Shown here: positions 18,333 to 27,216 of the stretch, piece by piece
How positions within the stretch are numbered: the first letter of the stretch is position 1
Layout: every line of letters begins with the position of its first letter
NCBI RefSeq assembly: GCF_015207735.1
Contig: NZ_JADEWG010000002.1
Coordinates: 62,001 to 126,000, forward strand
DNA: 64,000 nt
Direction: 5' to 3'
From: [Phormidium] sp. LEGE 05292
GTDB lineage: Bacteria; Cyanobacteriota; Cyanobacteriia; Cyanobacteriales; Aerosakkonemataceae
Made by a program: the position numbers and the translations under genes
Notes under the pieces: model-generated
What the model was told of the DNA's origin: nothing
The model's input: the letters and a program-made list of their open reading frames with translations, nothing else
Databases searched by the model: none

Positions 18333-20021
18333 ATGGAATTAACAGCAAAAGATAATTTAAATATAAGCACAAATGTTGTTATATCTAGAAAATTTATTCT
18401 AGAACAACTTGGTATTACAAAAGAAAAAATTAAGTTTGTTAAATCATTTCGTAAACGGGTATTATATCAAATGATTATTAATTGGGTGATGGATGAACCA
18501 TTACCTAGTGATTCTAAATTGAAGGAAATTGATAAATATTTACAACCTTACGATATTCTATGCGAACTAGAAGAATGGGAAGCAGCTGCAAAAATTTTAT
18601 TTAATCGCCTTAATACACCAATCAAAGAAGAATTACACGAACAGTTAGATATTTGGGGATATCATAGTATACGAGTAGATTTATATCTCAAGCTTCAAGG
18701 TAAATTAAGCCTAGATTTAGACGTAATTATTCTCAATAGATTAGGCCAGACATATTTAGCTCTGGAACAGTATCAAAAAGCTGAAGAATCCTATAATAAA
18801 GCTTTACATATAGCTAATGAAATTAATAATCCCATAGAAAAATTGCTAGCATTATGTGGGTTAGGAAATATTAGGCTTAGGCAAAATGACTGTCACAGTG
18901 CAAAGACTTACCATGAAGAATCAGAAAAAATTTTATGTAAAGATACTAATGAAAAGCAAAAAAGGATAATATTTCAAAGTAAAGGTAATTTATGTCAAGC
19001 CTTAAAACAGCACAACCAAGCTATTAATTACTATGAAATGAGTTTAAATATTTCCAATAAAATAAATGATCGACGAGGGGCTGCTACTGCACTTTTTAGC
19101 TTAGGTAAAAATTATAATTTTATAGGAGAGATGGAAAAAGCTATTAGTTTCTATCTTGAAAGCTTAGAAATTTATTACGAAATTGATGATTTTGTAGGGC
19201 AAAGATGTGCAAACTATAATTTAGCTCAAATATATGAAACTAAAGGTCAACTTCATAAGGCCAAATTTCGTTATGAGCAAAGTCTAATTGTTCCTAACGG
19301 TTTAGATGATTCATTTATTAAAAATGACAGTTTTTATAGATTAGGAAATATTTGCTATAGGTTGGGTTATTTGACCGAAGCAGTTAATAATTATGAACAA
19401 TATTTACATAGTATTTTTGAGCGCGAAATAAGGTTTGATGTTTTTCTTAACTTGGCAGGGAGTTATCGGTACTTAGGTCAAATAGATAAAACAATTTTAT
19501 GTTATAAAAAATGCTTAAATTTAATTAATAATGATAGCGAAAAAAATCCTTTAATAGCTAGCCATGTATTCTGTAACTTAAGCCTTATTTACAACGATAA
19601 AAAGGAATTTAAAACCGCAGTTAAATATAGCTTAAAAGCAATAAAAAACTATCAAAGAGTTACCAATAAAAAAGAGGTACTTAAAGGAAAAAGCTACTCG
19701 CTTGGAAATTTAGGCATAGCTTTACGAGGAATAGGTAAATATAGAGCAGCGATTAAATTCTTTAATCAAGCCCTTGCTATCGCTGAAGATCTTCATGACT
19801 ACTCTAATCAAGGAGTTCAGTTACGTGACTTAGGTATCACTTACGAAAAAATGGGAATGTTAGATAAAGCGTTTGAATACTTACATAAATCAGAAGAAAT
19901 ATTAAACCAGCAGGGACTTCCTCAAGAAAAAAGTCAAACAATTATAACTATCGGTAAAACCTATCAAAAATATGGAGAATACCAAAAAGCTAAACTATAC
20001 TTTAATAAAGCGAAATATTAA
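18333..20021 (+). CDS. tetratricopeptide-repeat protein, sensor half of the STAND pair
   Basis: 562-aa protein built of about ten TPR units from residue 130 onward (for example LGQTYLALEQYQKAEESYNK and LGIALRGIGKYRAAIKFFNQ). The N-terminal 130 residues resemble the linker that follows the winged helix in intact STAND proteins. TAA codons close the frame just upstream, so this is a separate gene rather than a single frameshift of the NTPase. Together the two genes would reconstitute a typical NTPase plus repeat-sensor protein. Codon use is AT-rich like its neighbour. Confidence 0.8.
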   Translation: MELTAKDNLNISTNVVISRKFILEQLGITKEKIKFVKSFRKRVLYQMIINWVMDEPLPSDSKLKEIDKYLQPYDILCELEEWEAAAKILFNRLNTPIKEELHEQLDIWGYHSIRVDLYLKLQGKLSLDLDVIILNRLGQTYLALEQYQKAEESYNKALHIANEINNPIEKLLALCGLGNIRLRQNDCHSAKTYHEESEKILCKDTNEKQKRIIFQSKGNLCQALKQHNQAINYYEMSLNISNKINDRRGAATALFSLGKNYNFIGEMEKAISFYLESLEIYYEIDDFVGQRCANYNLAQIYETKGQLHKAKFRYEQSLIVPNGLDDSFIKNDSFYRLGNICYRLGYLTEAVNNYEQYLHSIFEREIRFDVFLNLAGSYRYLGQIDKTILCYKKCLNLINNDSEKNPLIASHVFCNLSLIYNDKKEFKTAVKYSLKAIKNYQRVTNKKEVLKGKSYSLGNLGIALRGIGKYRAAIKFFNQALAIAEDLHDYSNQGVQLRDLGITYEKMGMLDKAFEYLHKSEEILNQQGLPQEKSQTIITIGKTYQKYGEYQKAKLYFNKAKY

Positions 20022-21274
20022 TTTAGCTGTTGCAAAAGTTTTTGTATTTCCTGTGCTTCCGCGTTCATACTCAAAGCTATAAACCAATCCTTTGCTTTAG
20101 TTGCCCAATGGTGTGCTGATTTTAGATCGCCCTGTTTTTGTTTTAACAAACCCATCGATTGTTGATGCAATGCAAGAGAGCGCCAGTCTCGATGTTGTTC
20201 CACTACCACAATCCCTTGATTGAGCAAACGGTCAGCTTGCTCTAAGTTACCAAACTGAATGGCAATTTCTGCGCGCCAGTTATTTACTGCCACTTCTGCC
20301 CTTTTCCAACCTATTGCTTTGGCATATTGCCGAGCTGACTTATACTGCTCGTCAGCTTTTTTATACTGCCCTATGTGAAAATAGCACTCGCCCTCGTAGT
20401 AATGGATGTTGCTCAGGCAGCGATCGCGCACCCGTGAATCTGGCCATTGTTGTCCTAAAAATAGTTTAGCTCTGGTTAAGTGTGTGCTAGCATCTTCAGA
20501 CAGACCTTTTGCCAGACTCAGCATTGCCTGATAAATCTGTAAATCTATACAAAATACTACTTCCCGGTGGGTGGCTAATTTTTGAGCTTCCTCAAGGTAG
20601 AATTTTGCTTCAGATTGGGCTGTTGCTGTATAAGGATCGCGTAAAATACGAGTCAAACCGAGTTCAGCATAAGACTCTGCTATTATAGGGCGATCGCCGC
20701 TAGCTTTCGCGGCGACAAGCAACCAGCGTAAAATTTGCTCTCGCTGCTCCCAATGTTGTTCGTAAACATGGCTAAAGTTTTTGACTAACTGCCAGCGATC
20801 TACGATTTCCTGATAAGCTCCTCCATCGCGCTCTGAAGCTTCCTTAATAAACTGACTCATCTGCTCGAGCAGATGAGCGAAATCCAAATAGTCCTCTGGT
20901 GAGTACCAGTCCCGCCTTTGAGCCTGCCGAACTAGGTGAAAAAAGTGAGACTGTAGTGCCCAACCACCCAGATCGGCTGGATTTGATCCCCGCTGTACCT
21001 GCTTTAAATAAGGTTCTAAAGCCGAACGGAAAACATTTTTGTTAACCGTCTTAGCTGGTTGCTCACAAATTAGTGCAGCTAGATTGGTCAATTGGCTGCC
21101 TAATTTACGAATGTGGTCTGGAGCGTAGTTAAAATTATATTGAGTTGAAATTTCGTCATACTTCAATCCTTGCCAAAAACCTTGAAACAAAATGCGTTCG
21201 GGCCCGGTTAGCGGTCGCCCAAGCCGTTGCTGGACTAATTTAGCAAATAATTCTAAGGATTCGAGAGCTTCCAT
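20018..21274 (-). CDS. VMAP-N-like HTH plus TPR protein
   Basis: 418-aa protein. Residues 1-90 match the vWA-MoxR-associated-protein N-terminal HTH style seen in cyanobacteria: LTGPERILFQGFWQGLKYDE, then YAPDHIRKLGSQLTNLAAL and NKNVFRSALEPYL. Residues about 180-410 are TPR repeats (AELGLTRILRDPYTAT, CYFHIGQYKKADEQYKSARQ). It overlaps the end of the TPR gene by four bases in a convergent arrangement. The family links it to vWA/MoxR/STAND conflict or signalling networks. No effector is fused here. Confidence 0.75.
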   Translation of the reverse strand: MEALESLELFAKLVQQRLGRPLTGPERILFQGFWQGLKYDEISTQYNFNYAPDHIRKLGSQLTNLAALICEQPAKTVNKNVFRSALEPYLKQVQRGSNPADLGGWALQSHFFHLVRQAQRRDWYSPEDYLDFAHLLEQMSQFIKEASERDGGAYQEIVDRWQLVKNFSHVYEQHWEQREQILRWLLVAAKASGDRPIIAESYAELGLTRILRDPYTATAQSEAKFYLEEAQKLATHREVVFCIDLQIYQAMLSLAKGLSEDASTHLTRAKLFLGQQWPDSRVRDRCLSNIHYYEGECYFHIGQYKKADEQYKSARQYAKAIGWKRAEVAVNNWRAEIAIQFGNLEQADRLLNQGIVVVEQHRDWRSLALHQQSMGLLKQKQGDLKSAHHWATKAKDWFIALSMNAEAQEIQKLLQQLN

Positions 21275-21490
21275 CGCAGGCAGACAATCAAAATCATGTC
21301 CATTCTAAAGCCTATTACGAAGTCTGCCAATGGCCTGTAACCAAAATCTCACATTTCACACTTTTTCCGTACTCAGGTTCTCAATTTCAATCACACTTTT
21401 TCTCCCCTATTCAGCCAGTACCATCAGCCAAACTAAGAAGATAAGAGAGTGTTCTTCTCTCTAATATTCCTTAGTACCGAGGTCTGTCGT

Positions 21491-21862
21491 ATGAAAAAAC
21501 TGGCTTTAGTTTTAATCTCTAGCGTGGCTACAGTAAATAGTCTCCACATTACACCTGCACTTGCAAGCCAAGATGTAATTACTTCCTCGTTCGCAACCGA
21601 AAGGTCATCCTTGGAGGTTCCACATAACTATATTGCTCAAGCTAGAAAAGCTTTTACCGTCACATACTTATGGGGTGGGAGAGATATCAACATCAAAAGT
21701 GCTGCAACAGGAAAAGTGTATAACGTACAATACGCAAGTTCCATTGGTGCGGAAGTTGGAGATACAGTCACTGTAATCATTGATGATAGCGAGCGGTGGA
21801 TTACTATCATCAACGAGCGGACAGGCAGCTCTGCTGCAATAACTGGTGTAACGAGAAGGTAG
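21491..21862 (+). CDS. small secreted protein
   Basis: 123-aa protein with a clear Sec signal peptide: MKKLALVLISSVATV followed by a hydrophobic stretch and the cleavage-like site PALAS at about 25. The mature part is a small beta-rich domain (KAFTVTYLWGGRDINIKSA). The ATG used here has GAGG eight bases upstream; a longer frame from further upstream is less likely. It opens the long plus-strand array and would act in the periplasm or outside the cell. Family unknown. Confidence 0.65.
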   Translation: MKKLALVLISSVATVNSLHITPALASQDVITSSFATERSSLEVPHNYIAQARKAFTVTYLWGGRDINIKSAATGKVYNVQYASSIGAEVGDTVTVIIDDSERWITIINERTGSSAAITGVTRR

Positions 21863-21937
21863 CTTAGGTAGCAGATTCCTGTGAACTAATTTTTTACCAG
21901 CAATTGCAATTAGATTAACAGATTAGGAAAGTTGCCC

Positions 21938-22852
21938 ATGAAATATGAAATTTTGCAAAACCAAACGGCATCCAATAAAAATGGAAAAAACCTGCGTGTA
22001 CTCCAACCGAGTTGGACGCTAGGCGAAATCACATTACCTGCTAGCACCTTGGAACAAATTGAGGAGATGGTTGCCTATATTCGTTATCGAGAAAAGTTGC
22101 TAAATGAATGGTGCTTTGCTCGATTTTTGAAAAATAGCGGTGGCTTGATTGTCAACTTTTATGGACTACCAGGTACAGGTAAAAGCATTACTACTGAAGC
22201 CCTAGCTAACCTACTTCAGATGTCTATAATCAAAGTCAACTACGGAGAACTTCAATCAGAACTAATGGGAGGTACATCTTCCAACCTTAATAGCCTTTTT
22301 CAAGAAGCAGAAGAAACAAATAGTATGCTGATATTTGATGAGGCAGATGCCCTTGTGAGTCCGCGAATTTCTCGCCTCTCTCAAGCAGCAGATCATGACA
22401 TTAATGCAGTCAAGAGTACCCTGCTTACATTGCTAGACAGGACTCGAAATGTAGTAGTTTTTACGACTAATTTTTTTGGCCAATACGACCCATCTGTACT
22501 TAGAAGAATTCTCTTCAATATCGAGTTTTTACCACCGGATAATTCAATGCGAAAAAAACTCTGGGAATTCCATTTATCCACTAATATACCCAAAAGCATT
22601 AGCTATGAACGTTTAGCAGAAATCAGTGATGGCTTGTGTGGTGGCGATATTCGCAATCTTACTCTCAAGCTTGGATTAAAATTACTATTAGGTAAGGCTA
22701 GTGAGTTGAATGAAATGATTGTTCAGTCAGAAATAGATCGCTACTTAACAACTAAAAATCGTCATCAAGAACTAAACAACACCATAGCTGTAAACTCCCA
22801 GCTTACCGACGAAAAGAATGTGAAATTAAATCAAACCCAAATAGAGGAATAA
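21938..22852 (+). CDS. AAA+ ATPase
   Basis: 304-aa single-domain AAA+ protein, of the unfoldase/remodelling kind (FtsH/26S/ClpA-like core). Walker A GLPGTGKS is at 76-83, Walker B LIFDEADA at 131-138, a sensor 1 Asn lies in VVVFTTNFF, and an Arg finger region in SVLRRILFNIEF. The C-terminal small helical domain contains GDIRNLTLKLG. There is no protease or membrane segment. The ATG follows AGGAAAG at good spacing. It may remodel products of neighbouring genes such as the GTPases; that is contextual inference. Confidence 0.85.
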   Translation: MKYEILQNQTASNKNGKNLRVLQPSWTLGEITLPASTLEQIEEMVAYIRYREKLLNEWCFARFLKNSGGLIVNFYGLPGTGKSITTEALANLLQMSIIKVNYGELQSELMGGTSSNLNSLFQEAEETNSMLIFDEADALVSPRISRLSQAADHDINAVKSTLLTLLDRTRNVVVFTTNFFGQYDPSVLRRILFNIEFLPPDNSMRKKLWEFHLSTNIPKSISYERLAEISDGLCGGDIRNLTLKLGLKLLLGKASELNEMIVQSEIDRYLTTKNRHQELNNTIAVNSQLTDEKNVKLNQTQIEE

Positions 22853-22855
22853 ATC

Positions 22856-23197
22856 ATGCCTATCGACATTATTTTGTGGGCTGTTGCTGCTGGAATAGCA
22901 GGTTTTGCTGTGGGTTATTTCTGGGATGAAATAAAAGCATGGGCGACCCAAGCTGTCCGGGCTATTTTAAATGGAATCAATTGGGCAGTCGAGGTAACAT
23001 CCGATGCCCTCACGTATCTAGTAAGGCAGGGTACCCGTATCTATAAAAAGGTGGAAGTTTATGTCAAAAATGTAGCCAGTGGGGGTATTAGACGAGAATA
23101 TCGACAGGAGTTGATCTCAGAAACCGAAATCCCTGGTGATATTCTGTCCCAACTCAATGCTAAGGGTCAACTTCTAATGATGCGGACTTCTACTTAA
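22856..23197 (+). CDS. small membrane-associated protein
   Basis: 113-aa protein with one N-terminal membrane segment (IILWAVAAGIAGFAVGYFW) and an amphipathic helical middle. It starts three bases after the AAA+ gene, so translation is probably coupled. The C-terminal motif EIPGDILSQLNAKGQ resembles the NIPPDIAQELKQKG end of the next gene, hinting at a shared fold or peptide interaction. Function unknown. Confidence 0.7.
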   Translation: MPIDIILWAVAAGIAGFAVGYFWDEIKAWATQAVRAILNGINWAVEVTSDALTYLVRQGTRIYKKVEVYVKNVASGGIRREYRQELISETEIPGDILSQLNAKGQLLMMRTST

Positions 23198-23295
23198 CCA
23201 TTTTCTTGGGGTGGGGTAAATATAGCTCGCTCCACTCCAAATCTCTTTAAAACGTTATCAAAAATCCGACAACTACTGTTTAGAGGTTAATAATC

Positions 23296-23703
23296 ATGAG
23301 CCATGAAGAAACGCTAGGGCAAAGCTTTGGCAAATTTTTCAATAGTGTTAACCAGGCTGTTAAAAAAGTTTCTGAAGCATTTCAAGAGGAAATGGCTGCC
23401 TCCAACTCTCTGTTATGTATCAAAGAAGGAGTATTAGATTTTCATTACATCGAATCAGATATAGCTGGATTACACAAACAATTAAAGCGCGATGGACATG
23501 AGGTGCTAGGCAGCCATGTTCTTCTAAACGATCGAACTAACTCGCTGGTGATTAAAGTGTATACCCGTCAAGGTAAGGAAAACTTTGTTAACACAGTTAC
23601 AACTCCAGTCAAACTTGCTGTCAATATTCCGCCTGACATCGCTCAAGAATTAAAGCAGAAAGGCCACGTTGAGTTGAATGTAAAGCCTGATGTCGATTTT
23701 TAG
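23296..23703 (+). CDS. hypothetical protein with helical N-terminus
   Basis: 135-aa soluble protein. Residues 1-40 form an amphipathic helix (FGKFFNSVNQAVKKVSEAFQ); the rest alternates beta strands. Its end (NIPPDIAQELKQKGHVELNV) parallels the end of the preceding small membrane protein. This may be a recent duplication of one module, here without the membrane anchor. Same strand and close spacing place it in the array. Family unknown. Confidence 0.65.
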   Translation: MSHEETLGQSFGKFFNSVNQAVKKVSEAFQEEMAASNSLLCIKEGVLDFHYIESDIAGLHKQLKRDGHEVLGSHVLLNDRTNSLVIKVYTRQGKENFVNTVTTPVKLAVNIPPDIAQELKQKGHVELNVKPDVDF

Positions 23704-23856
23704 GGGCTTTCGCGTACTTGTGGTGAAAATCCCGGTTCTTTGGGCATGAGGGAGAGAAATGTTTACCCAACAAACATTTAAGCCATATATAAGTCTGCCT
23801 TATCACTATTTATCTGGGAGAGCCTGTTTGGGCCTGAGTGCATAAACTATAGACGA

Positions 23857-25593
23857 TTGAAGGTGAGGCCAGTTATAAACGATTCATGGTATCTCAACCA
23901 ACTGAACTTTATGGACGAGGATTTTGGTACTGACAATTCTGGCAACTTGCTACCTGACGGTATTAGTGAGGACGTGAGAGCGCATGGGCCAAATCATGCT
24001 CAAGACTACGTTGGCTCCCCACCACTTACTTTCATTGAACCTACTAACCTAGCCTCAATACTTAATGAGCCAAAGATTGATTTATTACCAGAGCAACACG
24101 AGCATCCACTTCAAGAAAATAATCAACATGAACTGGCGCGATCGCTTGAATACCAACCTTTAGCCTATTCAAAGGAGAGTTCTACCATACCTGAACCGCT
24201 TCAATTCAATTCTGACCCGAAATTTGACTCTGAGGAAAAGGGAAACTCTACTACAAACCCTGAACTGTGTCAGTTTCACTACGACGATAGGGAAGAATAC
24301 CTTTCTACAAAACCTGGGTTGTGTCAACTAGATAGCGATACAATAACGAGGAGCGAGGAGTATGACTGTGGTTATCCTGAGCAAACGGATGATACTGATA
24401 ATTATCTAGGACGAGAAAGTGCAGATAGTGGGTATACATACGGGAGCCACTTTGCTCAATCTTCATACAGTTGGGAAAATCAAGTCAACAATTTCTATGG
24501 CGATAATTCAAGCTTATCTGACTTATATACCAACTGGAGTTACGATCGCTCTGAAACTGATGACCAAATTCAACCCGAAAATCAGCCAGATGAGGAATTA
24601 AATCACCAAAGTGAGTATATTCTTGGTGATTCTACAAATCAACCTAACTATCTAGTTCACCAGAACTTCGATCCGGAACACCAAGACGGGTTTGTAATTG
24701 GCGATCCCAAGCATGAAATGCCTTATTGGGAACACCAAAGTTATTCCCATGACTGCGGAATTAAGGTTCAGCAATTTGTTTTAGAGAGCTTAACAGGAAA
24801 GCATTTTTCAGAAAATAGTCTTTGCCTAGAAGCTATGATTGATGGCTATTATGTCCCCGGAGTAGGAACTCCTATTGAATACATCGATCATTTACTGGAA
24901 GCTAAAGGTATTCCTATAGAGCATCATTTCAATGGTAACTTCAAGGAGTTGACTGACAAATTGAATCACCACGAATATGTGATTGTTAGTGTTGATTCCA
25001 ATGTACTTGCTGCACCAGATCAAGGTTCACTTCTAGGAAATCTCGTTCAAGATTATCGAGGAATACCAGGGCAAAAAGCTAATCATGCAGTAGAGGTTAT
25101 TGGCGTAAATTTTACTTCAGATCCTTTCCACCCAAAAGTTATTTTAAATGATCCTGGAGTTATTAATGGTAGGGGTGTAGAGATTCCATTAGAGCAGTTT
25201 GAAAAAGCCTGGGCTGCAAGCGACCATTTTATGGCATCTACCAAATTACATCATGATAATGATTTTATTGCCTCTACCGATAGCCAGCACCATCAAGAGC
25301 ATAATTTTGCACTAGGTTCATCTTCAGATGTGTTGATAAATGACTACGGTGAAGTATATATGCACGGTGGGCAAGTAGGCTCGGTTCACGACAGAAAATT
25401 TTATAACTTTATGGGTGTTTATTTAGGTCGATTAGATGATGATGGCTATATATATGACGCTCATGAAAAAAAAGTAGGCTGGACAGATAATATCAGCGCA
25501 CATGATATGAATAATACTCTCCTTTTTAGTTCAGGTAGCCGTCTGAAAAATGCTTCTTGGTTTTTATTTGAAAGATTAGGAGGAGTCAGCTAA
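23857..25593 (+). CDS. C39-like papain-fold peptidase with C-terminal beta-flower-like repeats
   Basis: 578-aa protein. Residues 1-280 are acidic, Asn/Gln-rich and likely disordered. Residues about 280-470 form a peptidase C39-like domain: Cys300 in SHDCGIKVQQFVL, His410 in KANHAVEVIGV and Asp432 in VILNDPG. The C-terminal 100 residues carry Gly/Asp-rich short repeats (GVYLGRLDDDGYIYDAHEKK) like the 4-fold beta flower family. There is no signal peptide, unlike ABC-linked C39 domains that sit on transporters. The longest frame starts at TTG; GTG two codons later and an ATG at codon 19 are alternatives, and none has a good ribosome site. A close paralogue follows the Hsp70-TPR gene. Confidence 0.75.
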   Translation: MKVRPVINDSWYLNQLNFMDEDFGTDNSGNLLPDGISEDVRAHGPNHAQDYVGSPPLTFIEPTNLASILNEPKIDLLPEQHEHPLQENNQHELARSLEYQPLAYSKESSTIPEPLQFNSDPKFDSEEKGNSTTNPELCQFHYDDREEYLSTKPGLCQLDSDTITRSEEYDCGYPEQTDDTDNYLGRESADSGYTYGSHFAQSSYSWENQVNNFYGDNSSLSDLYTNWSYDRSETDDQIQPENQPDEELNHQSEYILGDSTNQPNYLVHQNFDPEHQDGFVIGDPKHEMPYWEHQSYSHDCGIKVQQFVLESLTGKHFSENSLCLEAMIDGYYVPGVGTPIEYIDHLLEAKGIPIEHHFNGNFKELTDKLNHHEYVIVSVDSNVLAAPDQGSLLGNLVQDYRGIPGQKANHAVEVIGVNFTSDPFHPKVILNDPGVINGRGVEIPLEQFEKAWAASDHFMASTKLHHDNDFIASTDSQHHQEHNFALGSSSDVLINDYGEVYMHGGQVGSVHDRKFYNFMGVYLGRLDDDGYIYDAHEKKVGWTDNISAHDMNNTLLFSSGSRLKNASWFLFERLGGVS

Positions 25594-25662
25594 TTATTAT
25601 GTCTATCAACTCTTCTTAAGCAGCGCCAAAATCTTTTTTATCAAAAATTTTTGGAGCTATAT

Positions 25663-27183
25663 ATGGCAAACAATAACAACCCAGGCTTTGGTCAATTAAC
25701 TGTTTTATATTCAGGGATTCAGTTAGCTAATAACCTAATCAACACTGTTTTTCGGCGTGGGGAAAGAAAGACTGAATTTCAAAGGCAGACAGAATTACAA
25801 GAACAGGCACACAATTATCGACTAGACGAGCAATCAGTAGCTAGTAAGCATCGCATCCGAGAAATTTCTTATGCCAAGAAGCTTGAGGCAAAAGCCCAAA
25901 AAAAGGGACACCAACATCGGTTAGTAGAGCAAGAAAAAGCGCATGAGTATCGCAAAGTAGAACAGAATGAGGCTCATCAGCAGCGATTGGTAGAAATTGG
26001 CTATCGGGCTGACAGAGAGGAAAGCATACAGGCGATCGCCCATCATTACCGCATCGAAGAAAGGGGAGTCGATCATATCTATCGACTGCGAGAAGCTGAA
26101 TTTTCTAGCGAACTACAACTGTATTTAGGCTTGAAGTTTCGGGAGATTGACTATCAACACTCTACAGAATTAGAGCAACTTCGTAATCAAAATGCGGTTC
26201 GGACAGCTGCCATTAACCGCAAGTTGCAAAGACTAGAGGAAAATAGCCCTTTTCTAGACCCTGTTGAGTACGTTGTTGAAACTTTAACCGAGATTTATGA
26301 GCGAAATCGTCAACCTTTAGTTCTGATTGCTCCTTTTTGGGACAATACCCGCACTCATAACGCTAATGATGCAGGAGGATTTCCTGATTTTCGATTAGCA
26401 ATAAGTGTGGCGTGGCAAAAAACTCAGTGGTTTGATGGTGTAACTAGATGTGACGGTTACATATCGCGCCCTCTATTGCGGGGAGATCGGGATATTCACT
26501 TTATTAGTGCTGCTCTTGCCAATCTTCCTATCATCTTAATTCATGGTGCAGTTCAAGGTGGATACAGAGTGCATCCGGCGATCGCGTTCTGGAATCTACT
26601 TCCCGGACAAGGTGAAACCTACTCTGAGTTAAATCTAGACTCTTTTGACGTGCGATCGCCCAAACCTGGCTCGAATAACAAGCTAGAGTTTGAAGACTTC
26701 GTAGCTCATTATTTGGCATCAGTGGTAGGCATTTTAAGCGATGCACACCACCTAGTTTTAGAAGGTAAACGCCCTGATTTGCGGCGATACCTCTCCGACG
26801 AACCTGAGAAACTACAGCTATCTGCCCATCAGTTTTGTCTTTACTATGACCTACTTTGTTACCGTGAACCCGATCGAGAACACTTTTATCGTCTCGATCA
26901 AGCTTTGATGTTACATGAATGCAATCTTGGCAAAGAAGCAAGAGAGCAAATAGCAGAAGCGTTAATAAGTTGGCATTATCAAAAGTCTCAAAAACATGAT
27001 TTACCCGATCTTGCCTTACTGTTCAAGTTGTCTCACCAGGGGGATTTGTCATTTATGACTAAACTAGCCGAAACTTACCAAATTATTGGTGAGCAAGACC
27101 AAGCTGCCCAAATCAATCAATTGGTTGACGACTTAAAAATACCGAAGTTTGAGCCAATCGATTGGTTTGTCTACGAAAAATAA
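25663..27183 (+). CDS. unknown protein with Glu/Arg/His-rich coiled coil and globular C-terminus
   Basis: 506-aa protein of no family I can name. Residues about 35-200 are a highly charged coiled coil with repeated HxYR-x-E words (HNYRLDEQ, HEYRKVEQ, HHYRIEER, HIYRLREAE). Residues about 210-500 are globular with hydrophobic strands such as RQPLVLIAPFWDN and ALANLPIILIHGAV. The ATG is preceded by GGAG at six bases, preferred over an upstream TTG. It sits between a C39-like peptidase and a GTPase in the array, suggesting a scaffold or a substrate-recognition component. Confidence 0.7.
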   Translation: MANNNNPGFGQLTVLYSGIQLANNLINTVFRRGERKTEFQRQTELQEQAHNYRLDEQSVASKHRIREISYAKKLEAKAQKKGHQHRLVEQEKAHEYRKVEQNEAHQQRLVEIGYRADREESIQAIAHHYRIEERGVDHIYRLREAEFSSELQLYLGLKFREIDYQHSTELEQLRNQNAVRTAAINRKLQRLEENSPFLDPVEYVVETLTEIYERNRQPLVLIAPFWDNTRTHNANDAGGFPDFRLAISVAWQKTQWFDGVTRCDGYISRPLLRGDRDIHFISAALANLPIILIHGAVQGGYRVHPAIAFWNLLPGQGETYSELNLDSFDVRSPKPGSNNKLEFEDFVAHYLASVVGILSDAHHLVLEGKRPDLRRYLSDEPEKLQLSAHQFCLYYDLLCYREPDREHFYRLDQALMLHECNLGKEAREQIAEALISWHYQKSQKHDLPDLALLFKLSHQGDLSFMTKLAETYQIIGEQDQAAQINQLVDDLKIPKFEPIDWFVYEK

Positions 27184-27216
27184 GCAACTTTATGAAATAA
27201 AAAGGAGAAATTTATC

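Noticed and set aside
26531-26941. 136-codon antisense frame
   Set aside because: Fully inside the coiled-coil protein gene on the other strand; no domain.
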